Below, in pieces: positions 43,590-53,354 of a stretch of 64,000 nucleotides of DNA. Below the pieces are notes generated by a model, which saw only the letters and a program-made list of their open reading frames with translations, was not told the DNA's origin and ran no database searches. The DNA comes from Bradyrhizobium arachidis (lineage in GTDB: Bacteria; Pseudomonadota; Alphaproteobacteria; Rhizobiales; Xanthobacteraceae). A program made the translations under genes and the position numbers. Location of the stretch: positions 4,030,001 through 4,094,000 of the forward strand of contig NZ_CP030050.1 of the NCBI RefSeq assembly GCF_015291705.1, read 5' to 3'. The stretch's first letter is position 1. Each line of letters starts with the position of its first letter.

Positions 43590-46500
43590 AGCTGTGCAAG
43601 GTTTTCAGCGTCGCCATGTATTGGTCGAGATCGAAGCGGTCGAGCAGGGCGCGCATGTGGGTGACAAAGTCGGCGTGCTCCGGCAGCTCGGTGCCGATTT
43701 CGTCGAGCTTGAGCTGGATCGCCCGGACATAGCCGAGCCGGCCAAGGTCGATCAGCTCCTCGACATATTTCACCGGAGGGCGCGAGCCGCTCTCCGGCTT
43801 CCACAGCGGCACCGGCACCTGGTCGGCCTCGTACTGCCATTCGAGCTTGAGCAACTGGCGGATGGTTTCCAGCAGCCGCGGGATGTCGATCGGCTTCATC
43901 AGATAGCCGTCATGAAACGGCTGCGCCAGCGGCGCGCCATGCGCCTCCAGCGCGCTGGCCGACACCATCAGGATGCGCGCTGTGTGATGGCCGTCGGCAC
44001 GCAAGGTCTCCGCCACCGCCCAGCCGTCCATGCCTGCCATGGAGATGTCGAGCAGGAACAGATCGGGCCGGCAGTGCTGCGCCAGCGCGAGGCAGCCGGG
44101 GCCGTCGGGAGCGCTGAGCAGGATGAAGCCGAGCGGCGCCAGCACCTCGCGCAGCAGATCGCGATGGGTCGGATCGTCATCGGTGATCAGGATCGTCTTG
44201 CGCGGGCCGAGATAGCCGTAGATCGGCGCCTCCACCGGGGCATCACGCCGGGGATTGGTGACCTCGGAGAGCAGGAGTTTCACGCGGAAGGTCGCGCCGG
44301 CGCCGACCGTGCTCGTCACCTTGATGTCGCCGCCCATCACGCCCGCGAGGAGGCGGCTGATGGTGAGGCCGAGACCTGTACCGGTCTGGGGCTGCGCCAC
44401 GCCGAGCGCGCCGCGCTCGAAGGGGGCGAAGATGCGTTCGAGATCGTCCGGCTGGATGCCGGGGCCGGTATCGACGACCTCGAACTCGGCCACGGGGCTG
44501 CGATAATGCACGACGAACTTGACGCTGCCGGTTTGCGTGAACTTGATCGCGTTCGACAGCAGGTTGATCAGGATCTGCCGCAGCCGCTTTTCGTCCGCAT
44601 AGACCACGACCGGCAGCACCGCCGGCCGCTTGAACACGAAGTCGATGCCTTTGGCGGCCGCCTGCAGGCGGAACATGCCGACGAGCTGATCGAGGAAATC
44701 GTTGAGGCGAACTTCGTCGCGGGACAGATAGAGCCGTCCGGCCTCGATCTTGGAGATGTCGAGGATGCCGTCGATCAATCCCGACAGATGATCCGCGCTG
44801 CGGCGGACCACGCGCACCTGATCGCGCGGCCGCGCCTGCAAACTGTTGTCCTGCTCGAGCAACTGCGCATAGCCGGAGATCGCGTTCAGCGGCGAGCGGA
44901 GCTCGTGGCTCAGTCCAACGACATAGCGGCTCTTGGCGAGGTTGGCGGACTCCGCGACCTCCTTGGCGCGCTGCAATTCGGCGTCGGTGCGCTTGTGTGC
45001 GTCGATTTCCTGGATCAAGAGCGCGGTCTGCCGCCGCGTCTCTTCCTCCGCCGCGCGACGGCTCTGCTGCGCCAGCACGAACAGCCAGGCGACAACGCCG
45101 ATGATGATGATCAGCGCGAAGAACACCTTCCATAACACGTCAGCCAGCAGCGCATCGGCATGCACGGTCGCCGAGGTTTGCAGGTAGATCAGTCCGAGCA
45201 CGAGCCCGACGAGACCGGCCGATACCGCGAACACGCCGATATACTGGCCGAACTGCGAGTTGATCCGGGTATGGATCGCCTCGGGCAACATCCTGCCGAG
45301 CGCTTCCGACACCTGCGCGCCGGCCCGTGCGTGCGGCTTGCAGAGATCATGGCACCGGGCATCGAGCGAGCAGCACAGCGAGCAGATTGGCCCGGCATAG
45401 GCGGGGCATGAGGCCATGTCCTCCGGCTCGAACGAATGCTCGCAGATGCAGCACTGGATCGCCTCGACGCTCTGCCAGCTCCGCTTCGGCTTGCGGGCGA
45501 TGTAGTACCTGCCTTCGGTGGCCCACGCGATCAGCGGCGCCGCGATGAAGGCCGCAGCGAGCGCGACGAAAGCCGACAGCGCCTTCGCGGTCGGGCCGAA
45601 CAGGCCATAGAACGCGCTGATCGAAACGATGGTCGCGATGGTCATGGCGCCTACGCCGACCGGGTTGATGTCGTAGAGATGTGCGCGCTTGAACTCGATC
45701 TGCGGCGGGCGGAGGCCGAGCGGCTTGTTGATCACGAGATCGGCGACCAGCGCGCCGACCCAGGCGATCGCGACGTTGGAGTAGAGCGCGAGCGTCTGCT
45801 CCAGCGCCTTGTAGACGCCGATCTCCATCAGCAGCAGCGCCACCATCACGTTGAACACCAGCCAGACCACGCGGCCGGGATGGCTGTGCGTCAACCGCGA
45901 GAAGAAGTTCGACCAGGCGATCGAGCCGGCATAGGCGTTGGTGACGTTGATCTTGACCTGCGAGAGGATGACGAAGGTGCCGGTCAGCGCCAGCGCCAGG
46001 TCCGGCTGCGACAGCACGTAGCGAAACGCTTCCAGATACATGTTGGCGGGCTCGGCAGCTTGTTCGAGCGCGACGCCGTGGCTCAGCGCGAAATAGGCCA
46101 GGAAGGAGCCGACCAGCAGTTTGAGCGCGCCGAAGATGATCCAGCCCGGGCCGGCGCTGAGCAGGGCGATCCACCACGAGGTCTTGGAGGTGCGGCGGTC
46201 GCGCGGCAGAAAGCGCAGGAAGTCGACCTGCTCACCGATCTGCGCCACCAGCGAAAACACCACCGACGCCGCGGTGCCGAACAGCAGGAGATCGAGATGC
46301 CCGTTCGGATCGCCATGCTCGCCGGCGAAGTGTCGCCACTCCGTGAACGAATGCGGATTGGCCCAGGCGATCGCCAGGAACGGAAGGAGATGAAGGACGA
46401 CCCATAGTGGCTGCGTCCAAAGCTGGAAGCGGCTGATCAGGGTGATGCCGTAGGTCACCAGCGGGATGATGACGATGGCGCTGATGAGATAGCCGAGCGG

Positions 46501-46947
46501 ACGGGGAATGCCGAAGCACATCTCCAGCGCCGCTGCCAGAATGACCGCCTCGAAGGCGAAGAAGATAAAAGTGAAGGAGGCGTAGATCAGCGAAGTGATC
46601 GTCGAGCCGATATAGCCAAAACCGGCGCCGCGGGTCAGCAGGTCGATATCGATGCCGCATTTGGCGGCATAATAGGCAATCGGCAGTCCGCACAGGAAGA
46701 TGATGACGCTGACGACCAGGATCGCTGCGGTTGCGTTGCTGGCGCCGTAATTCAGCGTGATGGTGCCGCCGATCGCTTCAAGCGCAAGGAAGGAGATTGC
46801 GCCCAGCGCGGTGTTGGCGACGCGGGCGGCGGACCAGCGCCGCGCGCTCTTGGCGGTGAAGCGCAGCGCGTAGTCTTCCAGCGTCTGGTTGGCAACCCAT
46901 TGGTTGTATTGGCGCCTGACGCGGTCTATTCGCTGCCGCCCTGCCAC
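43579..46947 (-). CDS. Hybrid sensor kinase fused to NCS1-type transporter domain
   Basis: 1122 residues. About 1-480 is a 12-helix NCS1-type (nucleobase/allantoin-cytosine permease-like) transporter module. A Cys/His-rich cytoplasmic segment follows (499-540, CC-x-C then CSLCC and CHDLC), likely a zinc site. Two further transmembrane helices (about 568-588, 606-625) precede a coiled coil, HisKA with His681 (GLSHELRSPLNA), HATPase (VVDTGPGI, GTGLGLTISRL) and a receiver with Asp967. A C-terminal ~90-residue region completes it. Transporter-linked kinases such as CbrA sense flux of a substrate. Here the neighbours point to urea, formamide or short amides. GTG start with GGGG upstream. The 3' end overlaps the response regulator gene. 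Confidence 0.9.
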   Translation of the reverse strand: MAGRQRIDRVRRQYNQWVANQTLEDYALRFTAKSARRWSAARVANTALGAISFLALEAIGGTITLNYGASNATAAILVVSVIIFLCGLPIAYYAAKCGIDIDLLTRGAGFGYIGSTITSLIYASFTFIFFAFEAVILAAALEMCFGIPRPLGYLISAIVIIPLVTYGITLISRFQLWTQPLWVVLHLLPFLAIAWANPHSFTEWRHFAGEHGDPNGHLDLLLFGTAASVVFSLVAQIGEQVDFLRFLPRDRRTSKTSWWIALLSAGPGWIIFGALKLLVGSFLAYFALSHGVALEQAAEPANMYLEAFRYVLSQPDLALALTGTFVILSQVKINVTNAYAGSIAWSNFFSRLTHSHPGRVVWLVFNVMVALLLMEIGVYKALEQTLALYSNVAIAWVGALVADLVINKPLGLRPPQIEFKRAHLYDINPVGVGAMTIATIVSISAFYGLFGPTAKALSAFVALAAAFIAAPLIAWATEGRYYIARKPKRSWQSVEAIQCCICEHSFEPEDMASCPAYAGPICSLCCSLDARCHDLCKPHARAGAQVSEALGRMLPEAIHTRINSQFGQYIGVFAVSAGLVGLVLGLIYLQTSATVHADALLADVLWKVFFALIIIIGVVAWLFVLAQQSRRAAEEETRRQTALLIQEIDAHKRTDAELQRAKEVAESANLAKSRYVVGLSHELRSPLNAISGYAQLLEQDNSLQARPRDQVRVVRRSADHLSGLIDGILDISKIEAGRLYLSRDEVRLNDFLDQLVGMFRLQAAAKGIDFVFKRPAVLPVVVYADEKRLRQILINLLSNAIKFTQTGSVKFVVHYRSPVAEFEVVDTGPGIQPDDLERIFAPFERGALGVAQPQTGTGLGLTISRLLAGVMGGDIKVTSTVGAGATFRVKLLLSEVTNPRRDAPVEAPIYGYLGPRKTILITDDDPTHRDLLREVLAPLGFILLSAPDGPGCLALAQHCRPDLFLLDISMAGMDGWAVAETLRADGHHTARILMVSASALEAHGAPLAQPFHDGYLMKPIDIPRLLETIRQLLKLEWQYEADQVPVPLWKPESGSRPPVKYVEELIDLGRLGYVRAIQLKLDEIGTELPEHADFVTHMRALLDRFDLDQYMATLKTLHSYDH

Positions 46948-47019
46948 TTAACCCCACTCCCGATACGGACCCGCAAGCCACGCAAATCCCGTACCAAAAG
47001 CCTACGTCGGCATTTTGCG

Positions 47020-47057
47020 GTGCAGTATACGCGATCTTGCGTATGCTTGCGCTGCAC
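47020..47057. promoter_or_regulatory. Dyad upstream of urtA-like gene
   Basis: ATACGC-GATCTT-GCGTAT is a perfect 6-bp dyad at 47027-47044, nested in outer GTGCAG (47020-47025) and CTGCAC (47052-47057). It lies in the 171-bp divergent gap between the kinase gene and the transporter operon. It is a candidate binding site for the LuxR-type response regulator. Confidence 0.45.
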
Positions 47058-47118
47058 AAATTCGAGCCATCCTCACGGCACCAATCGCGTGTCCTCGAAA
47101 ACAAACAGTGGGGTGCTC

Positions 47119-48378
47119 ATGTCAGAAGACGCAAATAAAGGCTTGTTGTCGCCGCTTCGGCGCAAACTATTGATGGGAATGGCCGCTGTGCCGGCCATCA
47201 CGATGCTGCCGAAGGCGTCCTTCGCGCAGGCTCCGGCGACCCCGGCAGTCAACACCACGGGTCTCGCGGTCACCGATACCGAAGTCACCGTCGGCATCCT
47301 GCACTCGGCCACCGGCACGATGGCGATCTCGGAGACCGGCTCGATCGAAGCCGAGAAGCTCGCGATCGAGCAGATCAACGCTGCCGGCGGTGTGCTCGGC
47401 CGCAAGATCAAGGTCATCCAGGAAGACGGCGCCAGCGACTGGCCGACCTTCGCGGAGAAGGCCAAGAAGCTCCTCGTCAACGACAAGGTCGCGGCCATCA
47501 TGGGCTGCTGGACCTCGGCCTCACGCAAGGCGGTGCTGCCGGTCGTCGAGCAGTACAACGGCATGCTCTACTACCCGACCTTCTACGAAGGCCTCGAGCA
47601 GTCCAAGAACGTGATCTACACCGGCCAGGAAGCCACCCAGCAGATCCTCGCTGGCCTGAACTGGATCGCCAAGGAGAAGGGCGCCAAATCGTTCTTCTTC
47701 GTCGGCTCCGACTACATCTGGCCCCGTACCTCGAACAAGATCGCGCGCAAGCACGTCGAGAACGTGCTGAAGGGCAAGGTGGTCGGCGAGGAATATTACC
47801 CGCTCGGCAACACCCAGTTCAATTCGGTCATCAACAAGATCAAGCTGACCAAGCCGGACGTGATCTTCACCGACGTGGTCGGCGGCTCGAACGTCGCCTT
47901 CTACAAGCAGCTCAAGGCAGCCGGCATCGATCTCTCCAAGCAGGCGCTGCTGACGATCTCGGTGACCGAGGACGAGATTGACGGCATCGGCGGCGAGAAC
48001 ATCGCGGGTGCCTACGCCTGCATGAAGTACTTCCAGTCGCTCGACAATGCCAACAACAAGGCGTTCGTCGCCGCCTTCAAGAAGATCTGGGGCGAGAAGA
48101 CCGTGATTGGTGACGTGACGCAGGCGGCCTATCTCGGCCCATGGCTCTGGAAATTGACGGTCGAAAAGGCCGGCAGTTTCGATGTCGACAAGATCGCGGC
48201 CGCCTCGCCGGGCGTGGAATTCAAGGGCGCGCCCGAGGGCTATGTGCGCATCCACGAGAACCATCACCTCTGGTCGAAAACCCGCGTCGGTCGCGCCAAG
48301 CTCGATGGTCAGTTCGAGCTGATCTACGAGACCGCCGATCTGGTCGAGCCGGATCCGTTCCCGAAGGGCTACCAGTAA
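47119..48378 (+). CDS. urtA: Urea/short-chain-amide ABC binding protein, UrtA-like
   Basis: 419 residues with a twin-arginine-type signal (LRRKLLMGMAAVPAITML to SFAQA). The mature body is UrtA/FmdD-like: VTVGILHSATGTMAISE, GCWTSASRKAVLPVVEQYNG and LLYYP-type MLYYPTFYEG. UrtA binds urea; the FmdD branch of Methylophilus binds formamide and urea. With formamidase and amidase downstream, an amide ligand is likely here. The start at 47119 was chosen for its signal peptide; the frame is open upstream but would overlap the kinase gene. A strong hairpin follows the gene. Confidence 0.9.
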   Translation: MSEDANKGLLSPLRRKLLMGMAAVPAITMLPKASFAQAPATPAVNTTGLAVTDTEVTVGILHSATGTMAISETGSIEAEKLAIEQINAAGGVLGRKIKVIQEDGASDWPTFAEKAKKLLVNDKVAAIMGCWTSASRKAVLPVVEQYNGMLYYPTFYEGLEQSKNVIYTGQEATQQILAGLNWIAKEKGAKSFFFVGSDYIWPRTSNKIARKHVENVLKGKVVGEEYYPLGNTQFNSVINKIKLTKPDVIFTDVVGGSNVAFYKQLKAAGIDLSKQALLTISVTEDEIDGIGGENIAGAYACMKYFQSLDNANNKAFVAAFKKIWGEKTVIGDVTQAAYLGPWLWKLTVEKAGSFDVDKIAAASPGVEFKGAPEGYVRIHENHHLWSKTRVGRAKLDGQFELIYETADLVEPDPFPKGYQ

Positions 48379-48451
48379 GCGCGCAAGCCTTCCGCGAACT
48401 TTCCCCAAGCAAGAGCTCCCTGACGCGGGCCGTCAATCCGCGTCTCACGAC

Positions 48452-48482
48452 CCCGCGTCGCGATTTTCAATCGCGACGCGGG
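48452..48482 (+). terminator. Strong hairpin between urtA and urtB
   Basis: CCCGCGTCGCGATT, loop TTC, then its exact complement: a perfect 14-bp stem with a 3-nt loop and no T-run. It is placed to stabilise the binding-protein mRNA or attenuate read-through into the permease genes. Confidence 0.7.
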
Positions 48483-48529
48483 ACCCTGTGCCCTCGGACG
48501 CGAGACGCTGTTCTCGACGGAGAAACCAG

Positions 48530-49456
48530 ATGTTCGGCGACTATTCGATTGGCGACCTCGGCTCGATCTTCGTCATGCAGGGCTTTGCCGGCCTGATCCT
48601 GTTTTCCGTCTACGTGCTGATGGCGCTGGGGCTGGCGATCATCTTCGGCCAGATGGGCGTCATCAACATGGCCCATGGCGAGTTCATGATCCTGGGCGCC
48701 TACGTCACCTGGATGACGTCGAATTTCTTCCAGTCCTACCTTCCAAGCCTGTTCAGCGGCTACTTCTTCCTCGCGATGATATTGGCCTTTCTGGCTTCCG
48801 GCGCACTCGGGATGCTGGTCGAATGGGTGCTGATCCGGCACCTCTACAAGCGGCCGCTCGACACGCTGCTTGCGACCTGGGGGCTCAGCCTCATGTTGCA
48901 GCAGGCCTATCGCTCGATCTTCGGCGCGCGCGAGGTCGGCGTCGAGCTGCCGCAGTGGATGCTCGGCTCGCTCCATGTCACGGACTCCATCGAAGTTCCG
49001 ATCAACGGCGTCTTCGTGATGGGCCTGACGGTGCTGATCACGATCGGCGTCGCCTACATCATGTTCCGCTCGCGCTGGGGCCGCCAGGTTCGCGCCGTGG
49101 TGCAGAACCGTATCATGGCGGGCGCCGTCGGTATCAATACTGCGAAGGTCGACCGCTACACCTTCGCGCTCGGCTGCGGCATCGCCGGCGTCGCCGGCTC
49201 CGCCTTCACCATGATCGGCTCGACCGGGCCGACGTCGGGCCAGCTCTACATCGTCGACACCTTCCTGGTCGTCGTGTTCGGCGGCGCCGCCAGCCTGCTC
49301 GGCACCATCGCATCGGCCTTCTCGATCTCGCAGACCCAGTCGACGCTCGAATTCTTCATGTCGGGCTCGATGGCGAAGGTGCTGACGCTGCTTGCGGTGG
49401 TCGGAATTCTGATGCTGCGGCCGCAGGGACTGTTCGCCCTCAAGGTCCGCAAATAA
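48530..49456 (+). CDS. urtB: Urea/amide ABC permease UrtB-like
   Basis: 308-residue LivH/UrtB permease with ALGLAIIFGQMGVINMAHGE and GAYVTW in the N-terminal half. A coupling loop (RAVVQNRIMAGAVGINTAK) and ARRAV-type contacts follow, ending LRPQGLFALKVRK. Start ATG 48530 has GGAG upstream. The next permease begins 23 bp later. Confidence 0.9.
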   Translation: MFGDYSIGDLGSIFVMQGFAGLILFSVYVLMALGLAIIFGQMGVINMAHGEFMILGAYVTWMTSNFFQSYLPSLFSGYFFLAMILAFLASGALGMLVEWVLIRHLYKRPLDTLLATWGLSLMLQQAYRSIFGAREVGVELPQWMLGSLHVTDSIEVPINGVFVMGLTVLITIGVAYIMFRSRWGRQVRAVVQNRIMAGAVGINTAKVDRYTFALGCGIAGVAGSAFTMIGSTGPTSGQLYIVDTFLVVVFGGAASLLGTIASAFSISQTQSTLEFFMSGSMAKVLTLLAVVGILMLRPQGLFALKVRK

Positions 49457-49479
49457 CGAAAGCGCAGGGGGCTGAACCC

Positions 49480-50619
49480 ATGAACGACAGTCGTTTTGCC
49501 ACGCGTTCGGAGTTGATCGGCATCCTGGTGCTCGCGGTCTTTCTGGTCGTGATCCTGCCGCTCTGCCTCGACGTCTTCCGCCTCAACCTGGTCGCCAAAT
49601 ATCTTACCTACGCCTTCGTCGCGCTGGGACTGGTGATCTGCTGGGGCTATGGCGGCATCCTGAGCTTGGGGCAGGGCGTATTCTTCGGTCTCGGCGGCTA
49701 CTGCATGGCGATGTTCCTCAAGCTCGAGGCGTCGAGCGTCGAGAACACCAAGATCCAGTCGACGCCGGGCATCCCCGACTTCATGGACTGGAATCAGATC
49801 ACCGCGCTGCCGTTCTTCTGGAAGCCGTTCCACAGCCTGACCTTCACCATCGCTGCCGTCATCCTGGTACCGGGCCTCTTCGCCCTGATCATCGGTGCTG
49901 CGATGTTCAAGCGCCGCGTTGGCGGCACCTACTTCGCGATCATCACGCAGGCGGTCGCTGCGATCCTCACCATCCTGATCGTGGGACAGCAGGGCTATAC
50001 CGGCGGCATCAACGGTATGACGGATCTCCGCACGCTGAAGGGCTGGGACATCCGTCCCGACCACGCCAAGATCGTGCTCTACTTCTTCGAGGTCGGCCTG
50101 CTGTTCGCTTGCATCTTCATCGCACAGTTCGTCCGCCACTCGAAGCTCGGCCGCATCCTAGTGGCGATGCGCGACCGGGAGGACCGGGTCCGCTTCTCTG
50201 GCTACAGCGTCGCCAATTTCAAGATCTTCGCCTTCTGCATCGCCGCGATCTTCGCCGCGATCGGCGGCGCGATGTTCGCGCTCAACGTCGGCTTCATGTC
50301 CCCGTCCTTTGTCGGCATCGTGCCCTCGATCGAGATGGTGATCTACACCGCGGTCGGCGGCCGGCTGTCGATCCTCGGCGCGGTCTACGGCACCATCCTC
50401 GTCAACTTCGCCAAGACCAGCCTCTCCGAGTCGTTCCCCGAGCTCTGGCTGTTCGGCCTCGGCGGCCTGTTCATTGCCGTGGTGCTCGCATTCCCGAATG
50501 GCCTCGCCGGCATCTGGGGAGACTACGTCCAGCCGCGGATCAGCAAGCTGATCGGCACGCGCAAGCCGAAGGCGGGCTGGACCGACAGCTCGGTCGCCGA
50601 CGGCGCACCGGCAGAGTGA
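49480..50619 (+). CDS. urtC: Urea/amide ABC permease UrtC-like
   Basis: 379-residue LivM/UrtC permease. An N-terminal helix is followed by LTYAFVALGLVICWGYGGIL and GQGVFFGLGGYCMAMFLKLE, then a coupling loop near MRDREDRVRFSGYSVANFK. AGGGGG precedes ATG 49480. The insertion after GGYCMAMFLK with several charged residues is typical of UrtC. Cotranscribed with the ATPase genes downstream. Confidence 0.9.
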   Translation: MNDSRFATRSELIGILVLAVFLVVILPLCLDVFRLNLVAKYLTYAFVALGLVICWGYGGILSLGQGVFFGLGGYCMAMFLKLEASSVENTKIQSTPGIPDFMDWNQITALPFFWKPFHSLTFTIAAVILVPGLFALIIGAAMFKRRVGGTYFAIITQAVAAILTILIVGQQGYTGGINGMTDLRTLKGWDIRPDHAKIVLYFFEVGLLFACIFIAQFVRHSKLGRILVAMRDREDRVRFSGYSVANFKIFAFCIAAIFAAIGGAMFALNVGFMSPSFVGIVPSIEMVIYTAVGGRLSILGAVYGTILVNFAKTSLSESFPELWLFGLGGLFIAVVLAFPNGLAGIWGDYVQPRISKLIGTRKPKAGWTDSSVADGAPAE

Positions 50620-50629
50620 GGAGGATCTT

Positions 50630-51385
50630 ATGCTCGTCGGTCACCAGCCCAAACCCTTCCTGCTCTCGGTCGAAGGGCTCACCGTGTCCTTCGACGGCTT
50701 CAAGGCGGTCAACGATCTCTCGTTTTATGTCGAGGAGAACGAGATCCGCGTCATCATCGGTCCCAATGGCGCCGGCAAGACCACCGTGCTCGACCTGATT
50801 TGCGGAAAGACCAAGGCCACCTCAGGCTCGATCGAATTCCGCGGCAAGGACCTGACCAAGCTGAAGGAGAACCAGATCGTCAAGGCCGGCGTCGGCCGCA
50901 AATTCCAGACCCCGTCGATCTACGACGACCTCACGGTGTTCGAGAATCTGGAGATCTCCTATCCGCGCGGCCGCACCGTGTTCGGTGCGCTGACCTTTAC
51001 CCGCGACGCCGCCGTACGCGATCGGGTCCATGAGGTGGCTGAGATGATCTTCCTTAGGGATCGCCTCAACATGAGCGCGGCGCTGCTTAGCCACGGCCAG
51101 AAGCAGTGGCTCGAGATCGGCATGCTCCTGATCCAGGACCCGGACCTGCTGATGCTCGATGAGCCGGTCGCCGGAATGAGCGTGTCGGAACGCGCCAAAA
51201 CCGCCGAGCTGCTCAACCGCATCATCAAGGACCGCTCGGTGCTGGTCATCGAGCACGACATGAAATTCGTCGAGGACATCGCCCACAAGGTCACGGTGCT
51301 GCACCAGGGTCAGATTCTCTCCGAGGGCACGATGGAGAAGGTGAAGAACGATCCGAAAGTGATCGAAGTTTACCTCGGACATTAA
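50630..51385 (+). CDS. urtD: Urea/amide ABC ATPase UrtD-like
   Basis: 251 residues: VSFDGFKAVNDLSFYVEENE, Walker A GPNGAGKTTVLDLICGKTKA, a LLSHGQKQWLEIGMLL signature region, LLMLDEPVAGMS and VIEHDM. The GFKAVNDL opening and GKTK after Walker A are the UrtD pattern rather than generic LivG. GGAGG precedes ATG 50630. Confidence 0.9.
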   Translation: MLVGHQPKPFLLSVEGLTVSFDGFKAVNDLSFYVEENEIRVIIGPNGAGKTTVLDLICGKTKATSGSIEFRGKDLTKLKENQIVKAGVGRKFQTPSIYDDLTVFENLEISYPRGRTVFGALTFTRDAAVRDRVHEVAEMIFLRDRLNMSAALLSHGQKQWLEIGMLLIQDPDLLMLDEPVAGMSVSERAKTAELLNRIIKDRSVLVIEHDMKFVEDIAHKVTVLHQGQILSEGTMEKVKNDPKVIEVYLGH

Positions 51386-51396
51386 GGAGCGCGTCG

Positions 51397-52086
51397 ATGC
51401 TGGCAATCAATGATCTTCACGTCGCCTACGGCCAGAGTGAGGTACTGCATGGCCTCAACGTGTCGGTCGCGCCCAACGAGATCGTCGCGATCATGGGGCG
51501 CAACGGCATGGGCAAGACCACGCTGATGAAGTCCCTGATGGGGATCGTGCCGACCAAAAGCGGTTCGGTGACCATGGACGGCACCGAGCTCGGATCGCTG
51601 CCGAGCTACGATCGCGTCGCCAAGGGGCTCGCTTATGTACCGCAGGGGCGGATGATCTTCTCGACCATGACGGTGAAGGAGAACATCGAGACCGGCCTCG
51701 TCGTCTCCGGCGGCTCCGAGGTACCGGAGGATATCTACGAGCTGTTTCCGGTGCTGCTGGAGATGAAGGGACGTCGCGGCGGCAATCTCTCCGGTGGGCA
51801 GCAGCAGCAGCTGGCGATCGCGCGGGCGCTCGCGACCAAACCGAAAGTGTTGCTGCTGGATGAGCCGACCGAAGGCATCCAGCCGTCGATCATCAAGGAG
51901 ATGGCGCGCACCTTGAAGCGCATCCGCGACGAGCGCGGCCTGTCGATCGTCGTCTCCGAGCAGGTTCTGAGCTTCGCGCTCGACATCGCTGACCGCGTGC
52001 TCGTGATCGAGAACGGCGAGATCGTGCGTGACGATCCGCGCGACAGCGTCGATGCCGCGCAGATCTCGAAATTCCTGTCCGTCTAA
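51397..52086 (+). CDS. urtE: Urea/amide ABC ATPase UrtE-like
   Basis: 229 residues: YGQSEVLHGLNV, Walker [36 protein letters not shown] signature, LLLDEPTEGIQPS and the YVPQGRMIF segment of UrtE/LivF ATPases. AAGGAG precedes the ATG. It completes a five-gene importer and is followed 25 bp later by formamidase, so import and hydrolysis are in one operon. Confidence 0.92.
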   Translation: MLAINDLHVAYGQSEVLHGLNVSVAPNEIVAIMGRNGMGKTTLMKSLMGIVPTKSGSVTMDGTELGSLPSYDRVAKGLAYVPQGRMIFSTMTVKENIETGLVVSGGSEVPEDIYELFPVLLEMKGRRGGNLSGGQQQQLAIARALATKPKVLLLDEPTEGIQPSIIKEMARTLKRIRDERGLSIVVSEQVLSFALDIADRVLVIENGEIVRDDPRDSVDAAQISKFLSV

Positions 52087-52111
52087 TCAGTAAACCAAGG
52101 GGAGCATCTCG

Positions 52112-53341
52112 ATGCCAGATACGCTGATCAAGGTCGATCTCACCAAGTCGGCCTATGAAAACGACAAGATCCACAACCGCTGGCATCCGGAGGTTCCGAT
52201 CGTCGAATGGGTCAGCCCCGGCGACGACTTCATCATCGAGACCGTCGACTGGACCGGCGGCTTCATCAAGAACAACGACTCGGCGGACGACGTGCGCGAT
52301 ATCGACCTGTCGATCGTGCACTTCCTGTCCGGTCCGATCGGCGTCAAGGGTGCCGAGCCCGGCGATCTGCTCGTGGTCGACCTGCTCGACGTCGGTCCTC
52401 TCAAGGAGAGCCTGTGGGGCTTCAACGGCTTCTTTTCCAAGCAGAATGGCGGCGGCTTCCTGACCGATCACTTCCCGCTGGCGCAGAAGTCGATCTGGGA
52501 CATCAAGGGCCTTTATACATCGTCGCGCCACGTACCCGGTGTCAATTTCGCCGGCCTGATCCATCCCGGTCTGATCGGCTGTCTGCCCGATGCCAAGATG
52601 CTCGCGGCCTGGAACGCGCGCGAAGCCGAGCTGATTGCGACCAATCCGACCCGTGTACCCGGCCTTGCCAATCCGCCGTTCGCACCGACCGCGCATGCCG
52701 GACAGGCCAAGGGTGACGTCAAGGCCAAGATCGGTCTCGAGGGGGCCCGCACCGTGCCGCCGCGCGAGCATGGCGGCAATTGCGATATCAAGGACCTGTC
52801 GCGTGGCTCGAAGATCTACTTCCCGGTCTATGTACCGGGCGGCGGCCTCTCGATGGGCGATCTGCATTTCAGCCAGGGCGACGGCGAGATCACCTTCTGC
52901 GGCGCGATCGAAATGGCGGGCTGGCTGCACATCAAGGTCGACGTCATCAAGGACGGCGTGGCGAAATACGGCATCAAGAACCCCGTGTTCAAGCCGTCGC
53001 CGATCACTCCGAACTACAAGGACTATCTGATCTTCGAGGGTATCTCGGTCGACGAGGCCGGCAAGCAGCATTACCTCGACGTTCACATCGCCTACCGCCA
53101 GGCATGCCTGAACGCCATCGAGTACCTGAAGAAGTTCGGCTACTCCGGGGCCCAGGCCTATTCGATCCTCGGCACCGCGCCATGTCAGGGCCACATCTCC
53201 GGCGTGGTCGACGTGCCCAACGCCTGCGCCACATTGTGGCTGCCGACAGAGATCTTCGACTTCGACGTGATGCCGTCGGCGGCAGGGCCCGTGAAGCATA
53301 TCACGGGCGACATCCAGATGCCGATCTCGCCGGACAAGTGA
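52112..53341 (+). CDS. fmdA: Formamidase
   Basis: Hydrolyses formamide (and acetamide weakly) to ammonia and formate. The 409-residue protein has the acetamidase/formamidase family signatures: HNRWHPE, PGDDFIIETVDWTGG, GLIHPGLIGCLP, PPREHGGNCDIKDLSRGSKI, GDLHFSQGDGEITFCGAIEM and CQGHISG. Length matches FmdA of Methylophilus. Start ATG 52112 has AAGGGGAG upstream. It is the enzyme that most directly names the operon's substrate class. Confidence 0.95.
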   Translation: MPDTLIKVDLTKSAYENDKIHNRWHPEVPIVEWVSPGDDFIIETVDWTGGFIKNNDSADDVRDIDLSIVHFLSGPIGVKGAEPGDLLVVDLLDVGPLKESLWGFNGFFSKQNGGGFLTDHFPLAQKSIWDIKGLYTSSRHVPGVNFAGLIHPGLIGCLPDAKMLAAWNAREAELIATNPTRVPGLANPPFAPTAHAGQAKGDVKAKIGLEGARTVPPREHGGNCDIKDLSRGSKIYFPVYVPGGGLSMGDLHFSQGDGEITFCGAIEMAGWLHIKVDVIKDGVAKYGIKNPVFKPSPITPNYKDYLIFEGISVDEAGKQHYLDVHIAYRQACLNAIEYLKKFGYSGAQAYSILGTAPCQGHISGVVDVPNACATLWLPTEIFDFDVMPSAAGPVKHITGDIQMPISPDK

Positions 53342-53354
53342 TGCCAGCGCGAGG

